Assembly: GCA_947630845.1 (NCBI GenBank) | Contig: CANRJB010000010.1 | Coordinates: 1-64,000, forward strand | Origin: an uncultured Clostridia bacterium | GTDB lineage: Bacteria > Bacillota > Clostridia > Oscillospirales > Ruminococcaceae | Direction: 5' to 3' | DNA length: 64,000 nt | In this document: positions 39,003-48,645 of the stretch, one piece after another | How positions within the stretch are numbered: position 1 is the stretch's first letter | Layout of the letters: every line of letters starts with the position of its first letter | Position numbers and translations under genes: made by a program | The notes under the pieces: generated by a model | What the model saw: only the letters and a program-made list of their open reading frames with translations | What the model was told of the DNA's origin: nothing | Database searches by the model: none

Positions 39003-40694
39003 ATGATCTGTCAACATTGCGGAAAGGTAATGGACAATGATCTGCTTGTATACTGTATGTTCTGCGGTTATCCGCTGAAAAGCACAAAGAGCTTTTTTGC
39101 CCGGCAGGAAGAGAGCAGGACAGAGCCATCTGCACCCTTGCCGGAGCAGATGCCGGCGATACAGCCGCAGCCTGTCATGCCGCAGACAATGCAGCCGGTA
39201 CAGCAGACTATGCCCATGCCGCAGCCAATGATGCAGCAGCCCATGATGATGCCGCAGCAGTCTGTCATGAAACCGCAGCCGATGGTGCAGCAGCCTGTGA
39301 TGATGCCGCAGCAGCCGGTCATGATGCCGTATGATTCCGAAGTACAGCCTGTCATGATGCCGCAGATGGGCAGCTATCAGATGCCTGTCCAGTACGGAAT
39401 GCCACAGTTTGCAGGCTATGATGCCGCAGGCAATCCGCTCTATGTACAGACCATGCCGCAGCTTATCGGGTATGATGCCTATGGCAATCCGATGTACACC
39501 ATGGTAACTGTACCGTGTCAGGTCATGCCGAATATGGTCATTACGCAGCAGCCGGTGCAGGATTATACACAGCCTGTTATTCCGAGAGCAGCACCCATGA
39601 TGCAGCCGCAAGTGCAGCCTGTTCAGGACTATGCACAGCCCGTTATGCCGCAGGCAGCACCCATGATGCAGCCGCAAGTGCAGCCCGTTCAGGACTATGC
39701 ACAGCCCGTTATGCCGCAGGCAGCACCCATGATGCAGCCGCAAGTGCAGCCCGTTCAGGACTATGCACAGCCTGTTATGCCGCAGGCAGCACCTACGATG
39801 CAGCCGCAAGTACAGCCAGTGCAGGAGTATACACAGCCTGTTATGCCGCAGGCAGCACCTATGATACAGCCGCAAGTGCAGCCAGCGCAGGAGTATGCAC
39901 AGCCTGTTATGCCGCAGGCAGCACCTACGATGCAGCCGCAAGTGCAGCCCGTTCAGGACTATGCACAACCTGTTATGCCACAGGCAGCACCCATGATGCA
40001 GCCGCAAGTGCAGGAGTATGTGCAGCCCGTGCAGGATGCAGAACCGGTACATGAGGAAAAGATCGTGATCTCGTCCGAAGAGGATATCCCCCTCAGTGCG
40101 GATGCTCTGATGGCAGAGTCGGAGGAGGTTTCGGCGGAAACACAAGAGCTGCCGGATGAGGAGACACTGCTTGACAGCATTTTCAGCGATGAACCGAAGG
40201 GCTATTCCATGAGCAGCAATGCTGTCGCCGGTGAGATGACGTTCTCCATCCATGTGGGTGCGGATGAGATCACCAGCGTGCGTGATGAGGAGGCAAAGCC
40301 CCCTGCTGCAAAGCCAAAGACCACAAGAAAAAAAGCTGAGCCCAAAACTGAGGAGAAAAAGGCAGAGGAGAAGAAGCCGGAAGAAAAAAAAACAGCCACG
40401 AAAAAGAAAGCAGCTCCTAAAACAGCACAGACCCGGATCATCTCCCCGGATGCGTTTTTTGATGATAAGCCGAAAACCGGAAGAGATATCATCACCATCC
40501 CGGCTGAACTTGACAGTCTTAATGATGAGCAGCTTGCTGCCAGACTTGCAGACATCGAGAAGCCTGTCAAAAAATCACGCCGCAGCATGAAAGCGGCAAC
40601 GGAAGAGGAAATCGACCTCTCCAACATCGTTACACAGGATACAGCAGCCACAGGTGCTCCCACACAGGGCGTATCCCCTATGCTGCCACAATAA
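39003..40694 (+). CDS. Zinc-ribbon protein with Gln/Pro/Met repeats and a Lys/Glu-rich segment
   Basis: MICQHCGKVMDNDLLVYCMFCGYPLKS ribbon; seven 22-aa repeats; PKTTRKKAEPKTEEKKAEEKKPEEKK. Confidence 0.8.
   Translation: MICQHCGKVMDNDLLVYCMFCGYPLKSTKSFFARQEESRTEPSAPLPEQMPAIQPQPVMPQTMQPVQQTMPMPQPMMQQPMMMPQQSVMKPQPMVQQPVMMPQQPVMMPYDSEVQPVMMPQMGSYQMPVQYGMPQFAGYDAAGNPLYVQTMPQLIGYDAYGNPMYTMVTVPCQVMPNMVITQQPVQDYTQPVIPRAAPMMQPQVQPVQDYAQPVMPQAAPMMQPQVQPVQDYAQPVMPQAAPMMQPQVQPVQDYAQPVMPQAAPTMQPQVQPVQEYTQPVMPQAAPMIQPQVQPAQEYAQPVMPQAAPTMQPQVQPVQDYAQPVMPQAAPMMQPQVQEYVQPVQDAEPVHEEKIVISSEEDIPLSADALMAESEEVSAETQELPDEETLLDSIFSDEPKGYSMSSNAVAGEMTFSIHVGADEITSVRDEEAKPPAAKPKTTRKKAEPKTEEKKAEEKKPEEKKTATKKKAAPKTAQTRIISPDAFFDDKPKTGRDIITIPAELDSLNDEQLAARLADIEKPVKKSRRSMKAATEEEIDLSNIVTQDTAATGAPTQGVSPMLPQ
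39555..40016 (+). repeat. Seven in-frame tandem 66-bp repeats
   Basis: Unit encodes VQDYAQPVMPQAAPMMQPQVQP; 7 x 66 = 462 bp. Confidence 0.9.
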
Positions 40695-40724
40695 TTATAA
40701 AGATCAGAAAAGCAGGAGGACATT

Positions 40725-41174
40725 ATGGCAAACGAAAACAATGCAGTAAACCTCGCTAAGGGTGCTGCAAAAAGCGCAGGAGGATTCTTTCAGGAATTCA
40801 AGGCATTTATTTCCAGAGGAAATGTACTGGATATGGCAGTCGGCGTTATCGTCGGCGGTGCATTCACGACCATCGTCAATTCTCTGGTCGATGACATTCT
40901 GATGCCGTTTATCGGGACGATTCTGGTCGGCATCAACTTCAAAGATCTGGGCGTCACCATCCCATGGGGCAATAATCCCTATATCAACTTCGGCAGCTTC
41001 ATTCAGAACATCATCACCTTCTTGCTGACAGCACTCTGCCTGTTCATCATCATCAAGATCATCGGCATGTTCCAGCGGAAGAAGGAAGAAGCTCCCCCTG
41101 AACCGCCTAAGCCTACCAATGAAGAACTGCTCCTTACGGAGATCCGTGATCTTCTCAAGGAACAGAAAGAGTAA
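40725..41174 (+). CDS. mscL: Large-conductance mechanosensitive channel
   Basis: FKAFISRGNVLDMAVGVIVGGAFTTIVNSLVDDILMPFIG. Confidence 0.97.
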   Translation: MANENNAVNLAKGAAKSAGGFFQEFKAFISRGNVLDMAVGVIVGGAFTTIVNSLVDDILMPFIGTILVGINFKDLGVTIPWGNNPYINFGSFIQNIITFLLTALCLFIIIKIIGMFQRKKEEAPPEPPKPTNEELLLTEIRDLLKEQKE

Positions 41175-41182
41175 TACATAAG

Positions 41183-41208
41183 AGCCATCCTCCGGGATGG
41201 CTTTTTTT
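41183..41208 (+). terminator. Intrinsic terminator of mscL
   Basis: AGCCATCC-tccg-GGATGGCT then TTTTTT. Confidence 0.85.
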
Positions 41209-41311
41209 GTAAAAGAAGCAACAAAACTATTGACAAATTAGAAACGATATGTTAAAATAAAATTGTATGGATTTACAAGGGGGAGTCAATTTTTTACAGG
41301 AGGTCATTGTT

Positions 41312-43282
41312 ATGAATCACAGGAGGAAACGTGCAGTTGCTGCTATGACGGCAGCATGTCTTGCTGTCGGACTGACAGGGCTGCTGTCAGCCGGTGCAGA
41401 GGTCACACAGGAGGCGCAGACCATTTATGCGACCGATTTTGAAGATGGCGATGTTTCACAGTTTTCCAAGAGAGGAGACACTGATACATCCGTTATCACA
41501 GCAGCAACGGATGAAGACGCACCAAGCGGTACGGGTGTGATGGTTGTGACAGAACGTTCAAATGGCTGGAACGGACCGCAGTTTTCCGTCAGCGACAACT
41601 GTGAACCCGGCGTGAAATATACCGCTTCCGTCTGGGTCAAGACCGCATGGTATAATACCTGTATGCTCAGCATGCAGTACACAGATGCTGCCGGAGAAGC
41701 ACACTACAGCAATCTTGCCACGGTTGTCAGCGATGGTGGATGGGTGCAGATCCCGGAAACAGGTTTCAGTTTCAGCGAAGATATGCAGGATGTCTATATC
41801 TACGTGGAGTGCAGTGACAGCGTTGACCTCTATGTGGATGATTTTTCCCTGAAAACGGCACCAGTCTATGCGATCGAGGACGATATTCCGGGCTTGAAGG
41901 ATGTGTTTGCCGACGATTTCAAGATCGGAGGCGCAGTGACAGCAAACGAACTTGCTCCCACCTCTACAAAAGAACTGATTTTGAAACACTACAACAGCAT
42001 CACCCTCGGCAATGAACTGAAACCGGAGAATATGCTCGATCAGGCTGCATGTCAGCAGCTTGCCGCTGACGGCGACAACACACAGGTCGCTGTCTCCCTC
42101 AAGGGAGAGGCACGCTCCATCCTGAATTTCTGCCGGGACAATGAGATTCCGGTGCGTGGGCATGTCCTTGTATGGCACTCCCAGACTCCCGGCTGGTTCT
42201 TTAAGGAGGACTATACCAAAGAGGGTGAATGGGTCGATAAGGAGACGATGCTTGCCCGGATGGAAAATTACATCAAGGGTGTCATGGAAGCGATCGCAGC
42301 AGACTATTCCGATGTGGAATTTTACGCATGGGACGTAGTGAACGAAGCATGGCTTGACGACGGCTCTCCCCGTAAGGGCGGCATGTATGATGACGACCCG
42401 AACACATCCGGCTGGACACAGGTATTCGGCGACAACTCCTTCATCCCGTATGCCTTCGAGTATGCACGAAAGTATGCGCCGGAGGGATGCAAGCTCTACT
42501 ATAACGACTTCAACGAATATATGCCCGGCAAGGTAAGTGCTATCGTAGACATGGCAACAGAGCTGAAGGAAAAGGGACTGATCGACGGTATCGGCATGCA
42601 GTCACACCTTGATGTCAGAACCGGTTCCGATGCATTCCCGTCAGTAAGTGTCTACAACAGCGCAATGGATAAGTATGCAGCACTTGGTCTGGACATTCAG
42701 GTCACAGAACTTGATGCAACCGTCCAGAAAGATTCCGGAGATCAGTATTTTGAAGCACAGAAGGAATACTACAAGGGGATCATGGAATCCATTCTTGCCC
42801 ATAAGGAAAGTGTTTCGGCAGTGGTATTCTGGGGAACAACAGATGATATGAGCTGGCGGACAACACAGTCTCCGCTGCTGTTCAATGCCGATTATACAGC
42901 AAAACCGGCATACTATGGTGTCATTGAAGCCGCAGGCAACGTCGTACCTTCTGAATCCCCGGAGGAAACGACGGAAGAACTGACGGAGGCAACCGAAGAA
43001 CCGACAGAGACAACCGAAGAGCTGACGGAAGCAACCGAAGCAACGGAAGAACCGTCGGAAACGGCTGGCGATATCCTGTACGGTGATGTGGACGGGAATG
43101 GTTCTGTACAGATGGTAGACATGATACTGCTGAACAAGTATCTGATGATCGGTGCGGAAGTAACGGAGCAGGGACTGCGCAATGCTGATGTCAACCTCGA
43201 TGGTGAGGTACAGCAAGATGATGGTCTGAACATACTGCGCTATGTCATTGACCTGATCACACTCCCGTACACACAGTCCTGA
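41312..43282 (+). CDS. GH10 xylanase with N-terminal CBM and C-terminal type I dockerin
   Basis: Signal peptide; carbohydrate-binding-like YATDFEDGDVSQFSKRG; GH10 core GHVLVWHSQTPGWF, YAWDVVNEAW, VTELDA; dockerin GDVDGNGSVQMVDMILLNKYL...NADVNLDGEVQQDDGLNILRYVI. Confidence 0.96.
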   Translation: MNHRRKRAVAAMTAACLAVGLTGLLSAGAEVTQEAQTIYATDFEDGDVSQFSKRGDTDTSVITAATDEDAPSGTGVMVVTERSNGWNGPQFSVSDNCEPGVKYTASVWVKTAWYNTCMLSMQYTDAAGEAHYSNLATVVSDGGWVQIPETGFSFSEDMQDVYIYVECSDSVDLYVDDFSLKTAPVYAIEDDIPGLKDVFADDFKIGGAVTANELAPTSTKELILKHYNSITLGNELKPENMLDQAACQQLAADGDNTQVAVSLKGEARSILNFCRDNEIPVRGHVLVWHSQTPGWFFKEDYTKEGEWVDKETMLARMENYIKGVMEAIAADYSDVEFYAWDVVNEAWLDDGSPRKGGMYDDDPNTSGWTQVFGDNSFIPYAFEYARKYAPEGCKLYYNDFNEYMPGKVSAIVDMATELKEKGLIDGIGMQSHLDVRTGSDAFPSVSVYNSAMDKYAALGLDIQVTELDATVQKDSGDQYFEAQKEYYKGIMESILAHKESVSAVVFWGTTDDMSWRTTQSPLLFNADYTAKPAYYGVIEAAGNVVPSESPEETTEELTEATEEPTETTEELTEATEATEEPSETAGDILYGDVDGNGSVQMVDMILLNKYLMIGAEVTEQGLRNADVNLDGEVQQDDGLNILRYVIDLITLPYTQS

Positions 43283-43318
43283 CCTGCTGCGGCACAGAAG
43301 TGTGCAAAGTAAAATCTC

Positions 43319-43358
43319 TCCGCCTGATGCAGTGCAATGCTGCATCAGGCGGAATTTT
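43319..43358 (+). terminator. Intrinsic terminator of the xylanase gene
   Basis: TCCGCCTGATGCAG-tgcaatg-CTGCATCAGGCGGA then ATTTTG. Confidence 0.8.
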
Positions 43359-43447
43359 GTAAGCAGGAATTTTTCGTCTGATACACTTTGCTTTCTGAAA
43401 TGACAGCACGCCAAAAACTGATTTCTGTAAAACGGTCGTGCAGACTC

Positions 43448-43476
43448 TTGACAAGCACGTAAAAAAAAGGTATAAT
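43448..43476 (+). promoter_or_regulatory. Promoter of pckG
   Basis: TTGACA - 17 nt - TATAAT. Confidence 0.75.
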
Positions 43477-43560
43477 AATAAAAGACAGTGTGCTGAGCAT
43501 GTGCTTGGTACTCTCTCTGACTGAACCGGTATCTGCCGGAATTTCAAGGAGGTAATTACG

Positions 43561-45387
43561 ATGGCATTAGAAGGCGCTTTGACAAGCAATCAGAAGGTTC
43601 TCGACTGGGTGCAGGAAATGGTTGACCTGTGCAAGCCGGACAAGGTGGTCTGGATCGACGGCTCTCAGGAACAGCTTGATGCCCTGACAAAGGAGGTCAC
43701 ATCCCTTCCGGACGGTGATCCGAATAAGATGTTCTATCTGAATCAGGAGAAACTCCCGGGCTGCCTGTATCACAGAACCGCTGTGAATGACGTTGCCCGT
43801 GTGGAAGACAGGACTTTCATCTGTACCAGAACCAAAGAAGATGCAGGTCCGACCAATAACTGGATGGATCCCAAGGAGATGTATGCAAAGCTGACTCCCA
43901 TGTATGACGGTGTCATGAAGGGGCAGACGATGTATGTGATCCCGTATTCTATGGGACCTGTGACTTCCCCGATCTCTAAGGTCGGCGTGGAGCTGACGGA
44001 TTCGATCTACGTCGTTCTGAACATGAACATCATGACGAGAATGGGCAAGGCAGCTTTCGATAAGCTCGGTGATTCCAATGACTTTGTAAGAGGTCTGCAC
44101 TCCAAGGCACAGGTCGATCCTGAAAACCGCTACATCGTGCAGTTCCCGGAGGACAACACCATCTGGTCGATCAATTCCGCTTACGGCGGCAATGTCATCC
44201 TCTCCAAGAAGTGCTTCGCTCTGCGTATCGCATCTTTCCAAGGTAAGAACGAGGGCTGGATGGCTGAACATATGCTCATCCTCGGCGTTCAGAAGCCGGA
44301 CGGTGAGACAAAGTATGTCTGCGCTGCTTTCCCGTCTGCATGCGGCAAGACCAACCTTGCTATGCTGATCCCGCCGGAAGGCTACCGCAAGAATGGCTAC
44401 AAGGTATTCACTGTCGGTGACGACATCGCATGGCTCAAGCCCGGTGCGGACGGCAGACTCTATGCCATCAACCCGGAGAACGGCTTCTTCGGCGTTGCTC
44501 CCGGCACAAATGAAAAGTCCAACCCGAATGCACTTGCATCTACTATGAAAAATGCCATCTTCACCAATGTTGCACTCAACAATGACGACAACACTGTATG
44601 GTGGGAGAAGCTCTCCAAAGAGCCGCCGGTCAATGCAACTGAGTGGAAGGGCGCAAAGGTCAACGGCAAGGAGTACACCGCTGCCGGCAATACCCTTGCT
44701 CATCCGAACTCCAGATTTACTGCACCTGCAAAGAACTGCCCGTGCCTGTCTCCGGAATTTGACAATCCGCAGGGTGTGCCGATCTCTGCTATCGTATTCG
44801 GCGGCAGACGTGCATCCACCACACCGCTCGTATACCAGAGCTTTGACTGGACACATGGTACATATGTAGGTTCTGCGGTATCCTCTGAAACCACCGCAGC
44901 AGCAGCCGGAGCTGTCGGTGTACTGCGTCATGACCCGATGGCAATGAAGCCGTTCATCGGTTACAATGTCGGTGACTACTGGGCACACTGGCTTGAAATG
45001 GGTGAGGTTCTCGGCGATAAAGCACCGAAGATCTTTAATGTCAACTGGTTCAAGCAGGATGAGAACGGTAACTTCATCTGGCCGGGCTTTGGCGACAACA
45101 TGCGTGTACTTGACTGGATCATCAAGAGATGTGAAGGCACAGTGGATGCCGATGAGACTGCCATCGGTTATCTGCCGAAGAAGAACGACATCAATGTGGA
45201 AGGCATCGAGGATGAAGTCACACCTGAGATCATGGATAAGCTCCTGAATGTGGACAGCGACCTCTGGAAGAAGGAGATCGCAGAGATGCGCCGTTACTAT
45301 AAGGAGGACATCGCCGACAAGGGCGGTCGTATCCCGCAGGCACTCTGGGATCAGCTCGACAAGATCGAAGCTCGTCTCAACGGCTGA
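43561..45387 (+). CDS. pckG: Phosphoenolpyruvate carboxykinase (GTP)
   Basis: FPSACGKTNLAMLIPP, GDDIAWLKPG, FGGRRASTTPLVYQSFDW. Confidence 0.98.
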   Translation: MALEGALTSNQKVLDWVQEMVDLCKPDKVVWIDGSQEQLDALTKEVTSLPDGDPNKMFYLNQEKLPGCLYHRTAVNDVARVEDRTFICTRTKEDAGPTNNWMDPKEMYAKLTPMYDGVMKGQTMYVIPYSMGPVTSPISKVGVELTDSIYVVLNMNIMTRMGKAAFDKLGDSNDFVRGLHSKAQVDPENRYIVQFPEDNTIWSINSAYGGNVILSKKCFALRIASFQGKNEGWMAEHMLILGVQKPDGETKYVCAAFPSACGKTNLAMLIPPEGYRKNGYKVFTVGDDIAWLKPGADGRLYAINPENGFFGVAPGTNEKSNPNALASTMKNAIFTNVALNNDDNTVWWEKLSKEPPVNATEWKGAKVNGKEYTAAGNTLAHPNSRFTAPAKNCPCLSPEFDNPQGVPISAIVFGGRRASTTPLVYQSFDWTHGTYVGSAVSSETTAAAAGAVGVLRHDPMAMKPFIGYNVGDYWAHWLEMGEVLGDKAPKIFNVNWFKQDENGNFIWPGFGDNMRVLDWIIKRCEGTVDADETAIGYLPKKNDINVEGIEDEVTPEIMDKLLNVDSDLWKKEIAEMRRYYKEDIADKGGRIPQALWDQLDKIEARLNG

Positions 45388-45410
45388 GACAGTCTACAGC
45401 AGAATACTTT

Positions 45411-45443
45411 GCCCCCTGTATGATGCAGGGGGCTTTGTTTATT
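45411..45443 (+). terminator. Intrinsic terminator of pckG
   Basis: GCCCCCTG-tatgatg-CAGGGGGC then TTTGTTTATTT. Confidence 0.8.
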
Positions 45444-45537
45444 TCGGGATATAAATTCTGACGTTTTCTTCTTCCGCAGATGTCTGGTCGTAGTGGGACG
45501 GATGCGGCTCGTAGATCCTGACCGGTGGTTCTGCCAT
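45439..45537 (-). CDS. Candidate 32-aa small protein
   Basis: Hand translation MAEPPVRIYEPHPSHYDQTSAEEENVRIYIPK; AGGAGG ribosome-binding site 7-8 nt upstream; directly follows the ORF at 45551. Confidence 0.55.
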   Translation of the reverse strand: MAEPPVRIYEPHPSHYDQTSAEEENVRIYIPK

Positions 45538-45550
45538 GCTGCACACCTCC

Positions 45551-46003
45551 TTACAGATACGGCGTGAGACGGTCGAGATAGGCTTTCTCGTGTTCCAGTA
45601 TCTTCTCCCCCTGCGCATGAAGCTCGTCGGGGATATTGGGGTTATGGTTCAGCAGTTGATGGAGCTGCACCATGCCCATATTTGTACCCTCTACCATGAG
45701 CTTTGCGGCAGTCTCACGGGTCATACCGGCTTTTGCCTTCATGCGGATGAGCATATTGCTGCACTTGCGTGCCATCCTGCCGCTTTCCATCGGCTCAAGC
45801 CAGATCTCAGCCATCTGCTGTGTGATGTCACGTTTCTGATCTTCGTAATACGCACGCTGCGTAAACAGCTCCCGGCGAAGCTTCATGTCGTCCACCTCCG
45901 GCAGCAAGGTGCTGATGCTGTCTGCACCCACGGCAGCATTTTTATAGAATCCGCTCAGCACATTGGCGACCGGATTCGGCGTGGTATGGTCAATTGTTTC
46001 CAT
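45551..46003 (-). CDS. Ferritin-like/helical-bundle hypothetical protein
   Basis: All-helical 150-aa sequence METIDHTTPNPVANVLSGFYKNAAVGADSISTLL...; RBS GGAAAGGAG before ATG at 46003. Confidence 0.6.
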   Translation of the reverse strand: METIDHTTPNPVANVLSGFYKNAAVGADSISTLLPEVDDMKLRRELFTQRAYYEDQKRDITQQMAEIWLEPMESGRMARKCSNMLIRMKAKAGMTRETAAKLMVEGTNMGMVQLHQLLNHNPNIPDELHAQGEKILEHEKAYLDRLTPYL

Positions 46004-46164
46004 TCTCATTCTCCTTTCCTGTTTCTTGCTCTTATTATGTGACAACTGATGGAGTTTATACGTCTGCATTACAAACGCAATGCATGCGTTTTGATGAATC
46101 TATACAAAAAGAGAAAAATCAAGAATGAAATTTATGTCATTATGACAATTTCTGAACAAACCTC

Positions 46165-46193
46165 TTGACAAATGCCGCATAATGATGTATGAT
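46165..46193 (+). promoter_or_regulatory. Promoter of glnN
   Basis: TTGACA - 17 nt - TATGAT. Confidence 0.75.
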
Positions 46194-46217
46194 AAGATTG
46201 TAATCAAAAGAGGAACA

Positions 46218-46269
46218 ATGGCGTTCCGGAGTGTACAGTTGAGATTGTGTACTCCGGAGCGTCATTTTT
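46218..46269 (+). promoter_or_regulatory. Terminator-like hairpin in the glnN 5' leader (candidate attenuator)
   Basis: ATGGCGTTCCGGAGTGTACA-gttgagat-TGTGTACTCCGGAGCGTCAT, 20-bp stem with G-U pairs, then a T tract. Confidence 0.7.
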
Positions 46270-46304
46270 GTTTCCGTTCTTAACTTTAAGAGGAGGAATT
46301 TACG

Positions 46305-48392
46305 ATGGCTAACGAAACTGTGGCAGAATATTTTGGCTGTAATGTGTTCAATGACGTGGTGATGCGGGAACGCTTGCCCAAATATGTGTACAAGGCAGTG
46401 CTGCGTACCAAGCAGCTCGGTACTGCGCTCGACCCGGATGTGGCTGATGTTGTGGCAAATGCCATGAAGGACTGGGCAGTAGAGCGTGGTGCAACGCATT
46501 TCACACACTGGTTTCAGCCAATGACCGGTGTCACTGCGGAAAAGCATGATGCCTTCATTTCCCCTGCACCGCATGGAAGAGTGCTGCTCGAATTCTCTGG
46601 TAAGGAGCTTGTCAAGGGTGAACCGGATGCCTCCTCATTCCCGTCGGGCGGTCTGCGTGCGACATTTGAGGCAAGAGGCTATACCGCATGGGATCCGACC
46701 TCTGATGCCTTCATCAAAGACGATTCCCTGTACATCCCGACTGCATTCTGCTCCTACACCGGTGAAGTACTGGATAAGAAAACACCGCTGCTGCGTTCTA
46801 TGGAAGCTGTCAGCACACAGGCACTGCGTATCCTGCGGCTGTTCGGAAACACCACTGCGACCCGTGTCATGACAACTGTCGGACCGGAGCAGGAATATTT
46901 TCTGGTAGATAAGAAATATTATGACCAGCGTGAGGATCTGATCATCACCGGACGTACCCTGTTCGGCGCAAAGCCGCCAAAGGGACAGGAGCTTGAAGAC
47001 CATTACTTCGGCAACATCAAGCAGAGAGTGTCCGATTTTATGAAAGACCTCGATAAGGAGCTGTGGAAACTTGGTATCTATGCAAAAACCAAGCACAATG
47101 AAGTTGCGCCTTCCCAGCATGAGCTTGCACCGGTATTCACCACCTCCAATATCGCAGCAGATCACAACCAGCTCACAATGGAGCTGATGAAGAAAACAGC
47201 ACTCAAACATGGGCTGGTCTGCCTGCTGCATGAAAAGCCGTTTGCAGGCATCAATGGTTCCGGTAAGCACAACAACTGGTCGATCTCTTCCAACGACGGA
47301 CAGAATCTGCTTGACCCGGGTGCAACACCGCTCGACAACATGCAGTTCCTGACGTTCCTGTGCGCTATTATCAAGGGTGTGCATGAGTATGCGCCGCTGC
47401 TGAGACTGAGTGCGGCATCTGCCGGAAATGACCACCGTCTTGGTGCGAATGAAGCACCGCCTGCTGTTGTTTCGATGTTCATCGGAAGTGAGCTGGAAGA
47501 AGTCATTGAAGCACTGGAAAAGGGCAAGAAGTATGTTTCCTCCACTGCGGAATTTGACATCGGCGTGGATGCGCTTCCGAATTTCAAGAAAGACACGACC
47601 GACCGCAACAGAACTTCTCCGTTCGCCTTCACCGGCAACAAGTTTGAATTCCGTATGCTGGGTTCTGCGGATTCGATTTCCTGCACCAATATCATCCTGA
47701 ACACGATTGTTGCTGAGGAGCTGAGTCAGTTTGCAGATGAGCTGGAGAAGGCAGATGATTTCAATGCTGCACTGAAGTCCCTGCTCGTCCGTACCATCAA
47801 GGAGCATAAGCAGATCATCTTTAATGGCAACGGCTATTCTGATGAGTGGCTCGAAGAAGCAAAGCGCAGAGGTCTGCCGAATCTGGTTTCCACTGTGGAT
47901 GCTGTTCCGGAGTACACAAAGCCGGAATATGTCTCCATGTTCGAGAAATTCAAGGTCTACACCAAAGTGGAGATCGAGTCCAGAACTGAGATCCTGCTCG
48001 AAAACTATGGCAAGGTCATCACGATCGAGGCTCTGACCATGCTCGATATGGCTAAGAAACAGTTTATCCCTGCTGCCGTCAAGGTATCCAAGAGCATCTG
48101 CGATGCAGCACTTGCAAAGAAGGAGCTGGGCGTTGACAATGCGTTCGATGTCAGCTATGCATCTCGTGTATCTGCACTGACTTCCGGCATTTCCGAAGCG
48201 GTCAATGCACTGGAGGAGAAGGTCATTGCATCACAGGGGATTGAGGATGTGGAAGCAAAGGCGAAGTTCTGCCGCAGCGATGTATTCGTGGCAATGCAGA
48301 GTCTGCGTGTGCTGGTCGATGAGCTGGAGACGATCGTCTCCTCTGAGGATTGGCCTGTACCTTCCTACACCGATCTTCTCTTTACCGTATAA
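46305..48392 (+). CDS. glnN: Glutamine synthetase type III
   Basis: [56 protein letters not shown]. Confidence 0.98.
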   Translation: MANETVAEYFGCNVFNDVVMRERLPKYVYKAVLRTKQLGTALDPDVADVVANAMKDWAVERGATHFTHWFQPMTGVTAEKHDAFISPAPHGRVLLEFSGKELVKGEPDASSFPSGGLRATFEARGYTAWDPTSDAFIKDDSLYIPTAFCSYTGEVLDKKTPLLRSMEAVSTQALRILRLFGNTTATRVMTTVGPEQEYFLVDKKYYDQREDLIITGRTLFGAKPPKGQELEDHYFGNIKQRVSDFMKDLDKELWKLGIYAKTKHNEVAPSQHELAPVFTTSNIAADHNQLTMELMKKTALKHGLVCLLHEKPFAGINGSGKHNNWSISSNDGQNLLDPGATPLDNMQFLTFLCAIIKGVHEYAPLLRLSAASAGNDHRLGANEAPPAVVSMFIGSELEEVIEALEKGKKYVSSTAEFDIGVDALPNFKKDTTDRNRTSPFAFTGNKFEFRMLGSADSISCTNIILNTIVAEELSQFADELEKADDFNAALKSLLVRTIKEHKQIIFNGNGYSDEWLEEAKRRGLPNLVSTVDAVPEYTKPEYVSMFEKFKVYTKVEIESRTEILLENYGKVITIEALTMLDMAKKQFIPAAVKVSKSICDAALAKKELGVDNAFDVSYASRVSALTSGISEAVNALEEKVIASQGIEDVEAKAKFCRSDVFVAMQSLRVLVDELETIVSSEDWPVPSYTDLLFTV

Positions 48393-48403
48393 AGACCTGT
48401 TGC

Positions 48404-48437
48404 CCTGCCCCATGTGTATGCATGGGGCAGGATTTAT
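48404..48437 (+). terminator. Intrinsic terminator of glnN
   Basis: CCTGCCCCATG-tgtatg-CATGGGGCAGG then ATTTAT. Confidence 0.7.
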
Positions 48438-48562
48438 ACACTATAGCGGCTATGTCAGACCGTTAGAGATTCGTATCAAAAAAGTTTTCGTCATGTGGAA
48501 AAATGTATGTTTCATGGTCAATATGCACAAACACCGATTATACTATTTGTGCAGATAGACAA

Positions 48563-48591
48563 TTGCGAAAAGTGAAAAAATCGGATATAAT
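48563..48591 (+). promoter_or_regulatory. Promoter of the choice-of-anchor A gene
   Basis: TTGCGA - 17 nt - TATAAT. Confidence 0.6.
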
Positions 48592-48645
48592 AATAAATGG
48601 AGAGAATAGAAAAATCCCGATCCATCGTAAACGGAGGAGAAAATC

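Noticed and set aside
39555-40016. CRISPR-like array
   Set aside because: Repeats are contiguous, without spacers, and in frame in a protein-coding gene.
39515-40054. Overlapping +2 frame ORF with STHDAAASAARSGLCTARYAAG repeats
   Set aside because: Same repeat artefact; the sense frame has RBS, zinc ribbon and a longer continuation.
38919-40253. Antisense 444-aa ORF with HHGCCLRHNGLCIVLNGLHLRL repeats
   Set aside because: Mirror of the 66-bp repeats in the sense zinc-ribbon gene; a multiple-of-3 repeat keeps all frames open. No credible domain.
43567-44988. 473-aa minus ORF opposite pckG
   Set aside because: Antisense to the unmistakable GTP-PEPCK; codon-bias artefact.
46635-47807. 390-aa minus ORF opposite glnN
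   Set aside because: Antisense shadow of type III glutamine synthetase.
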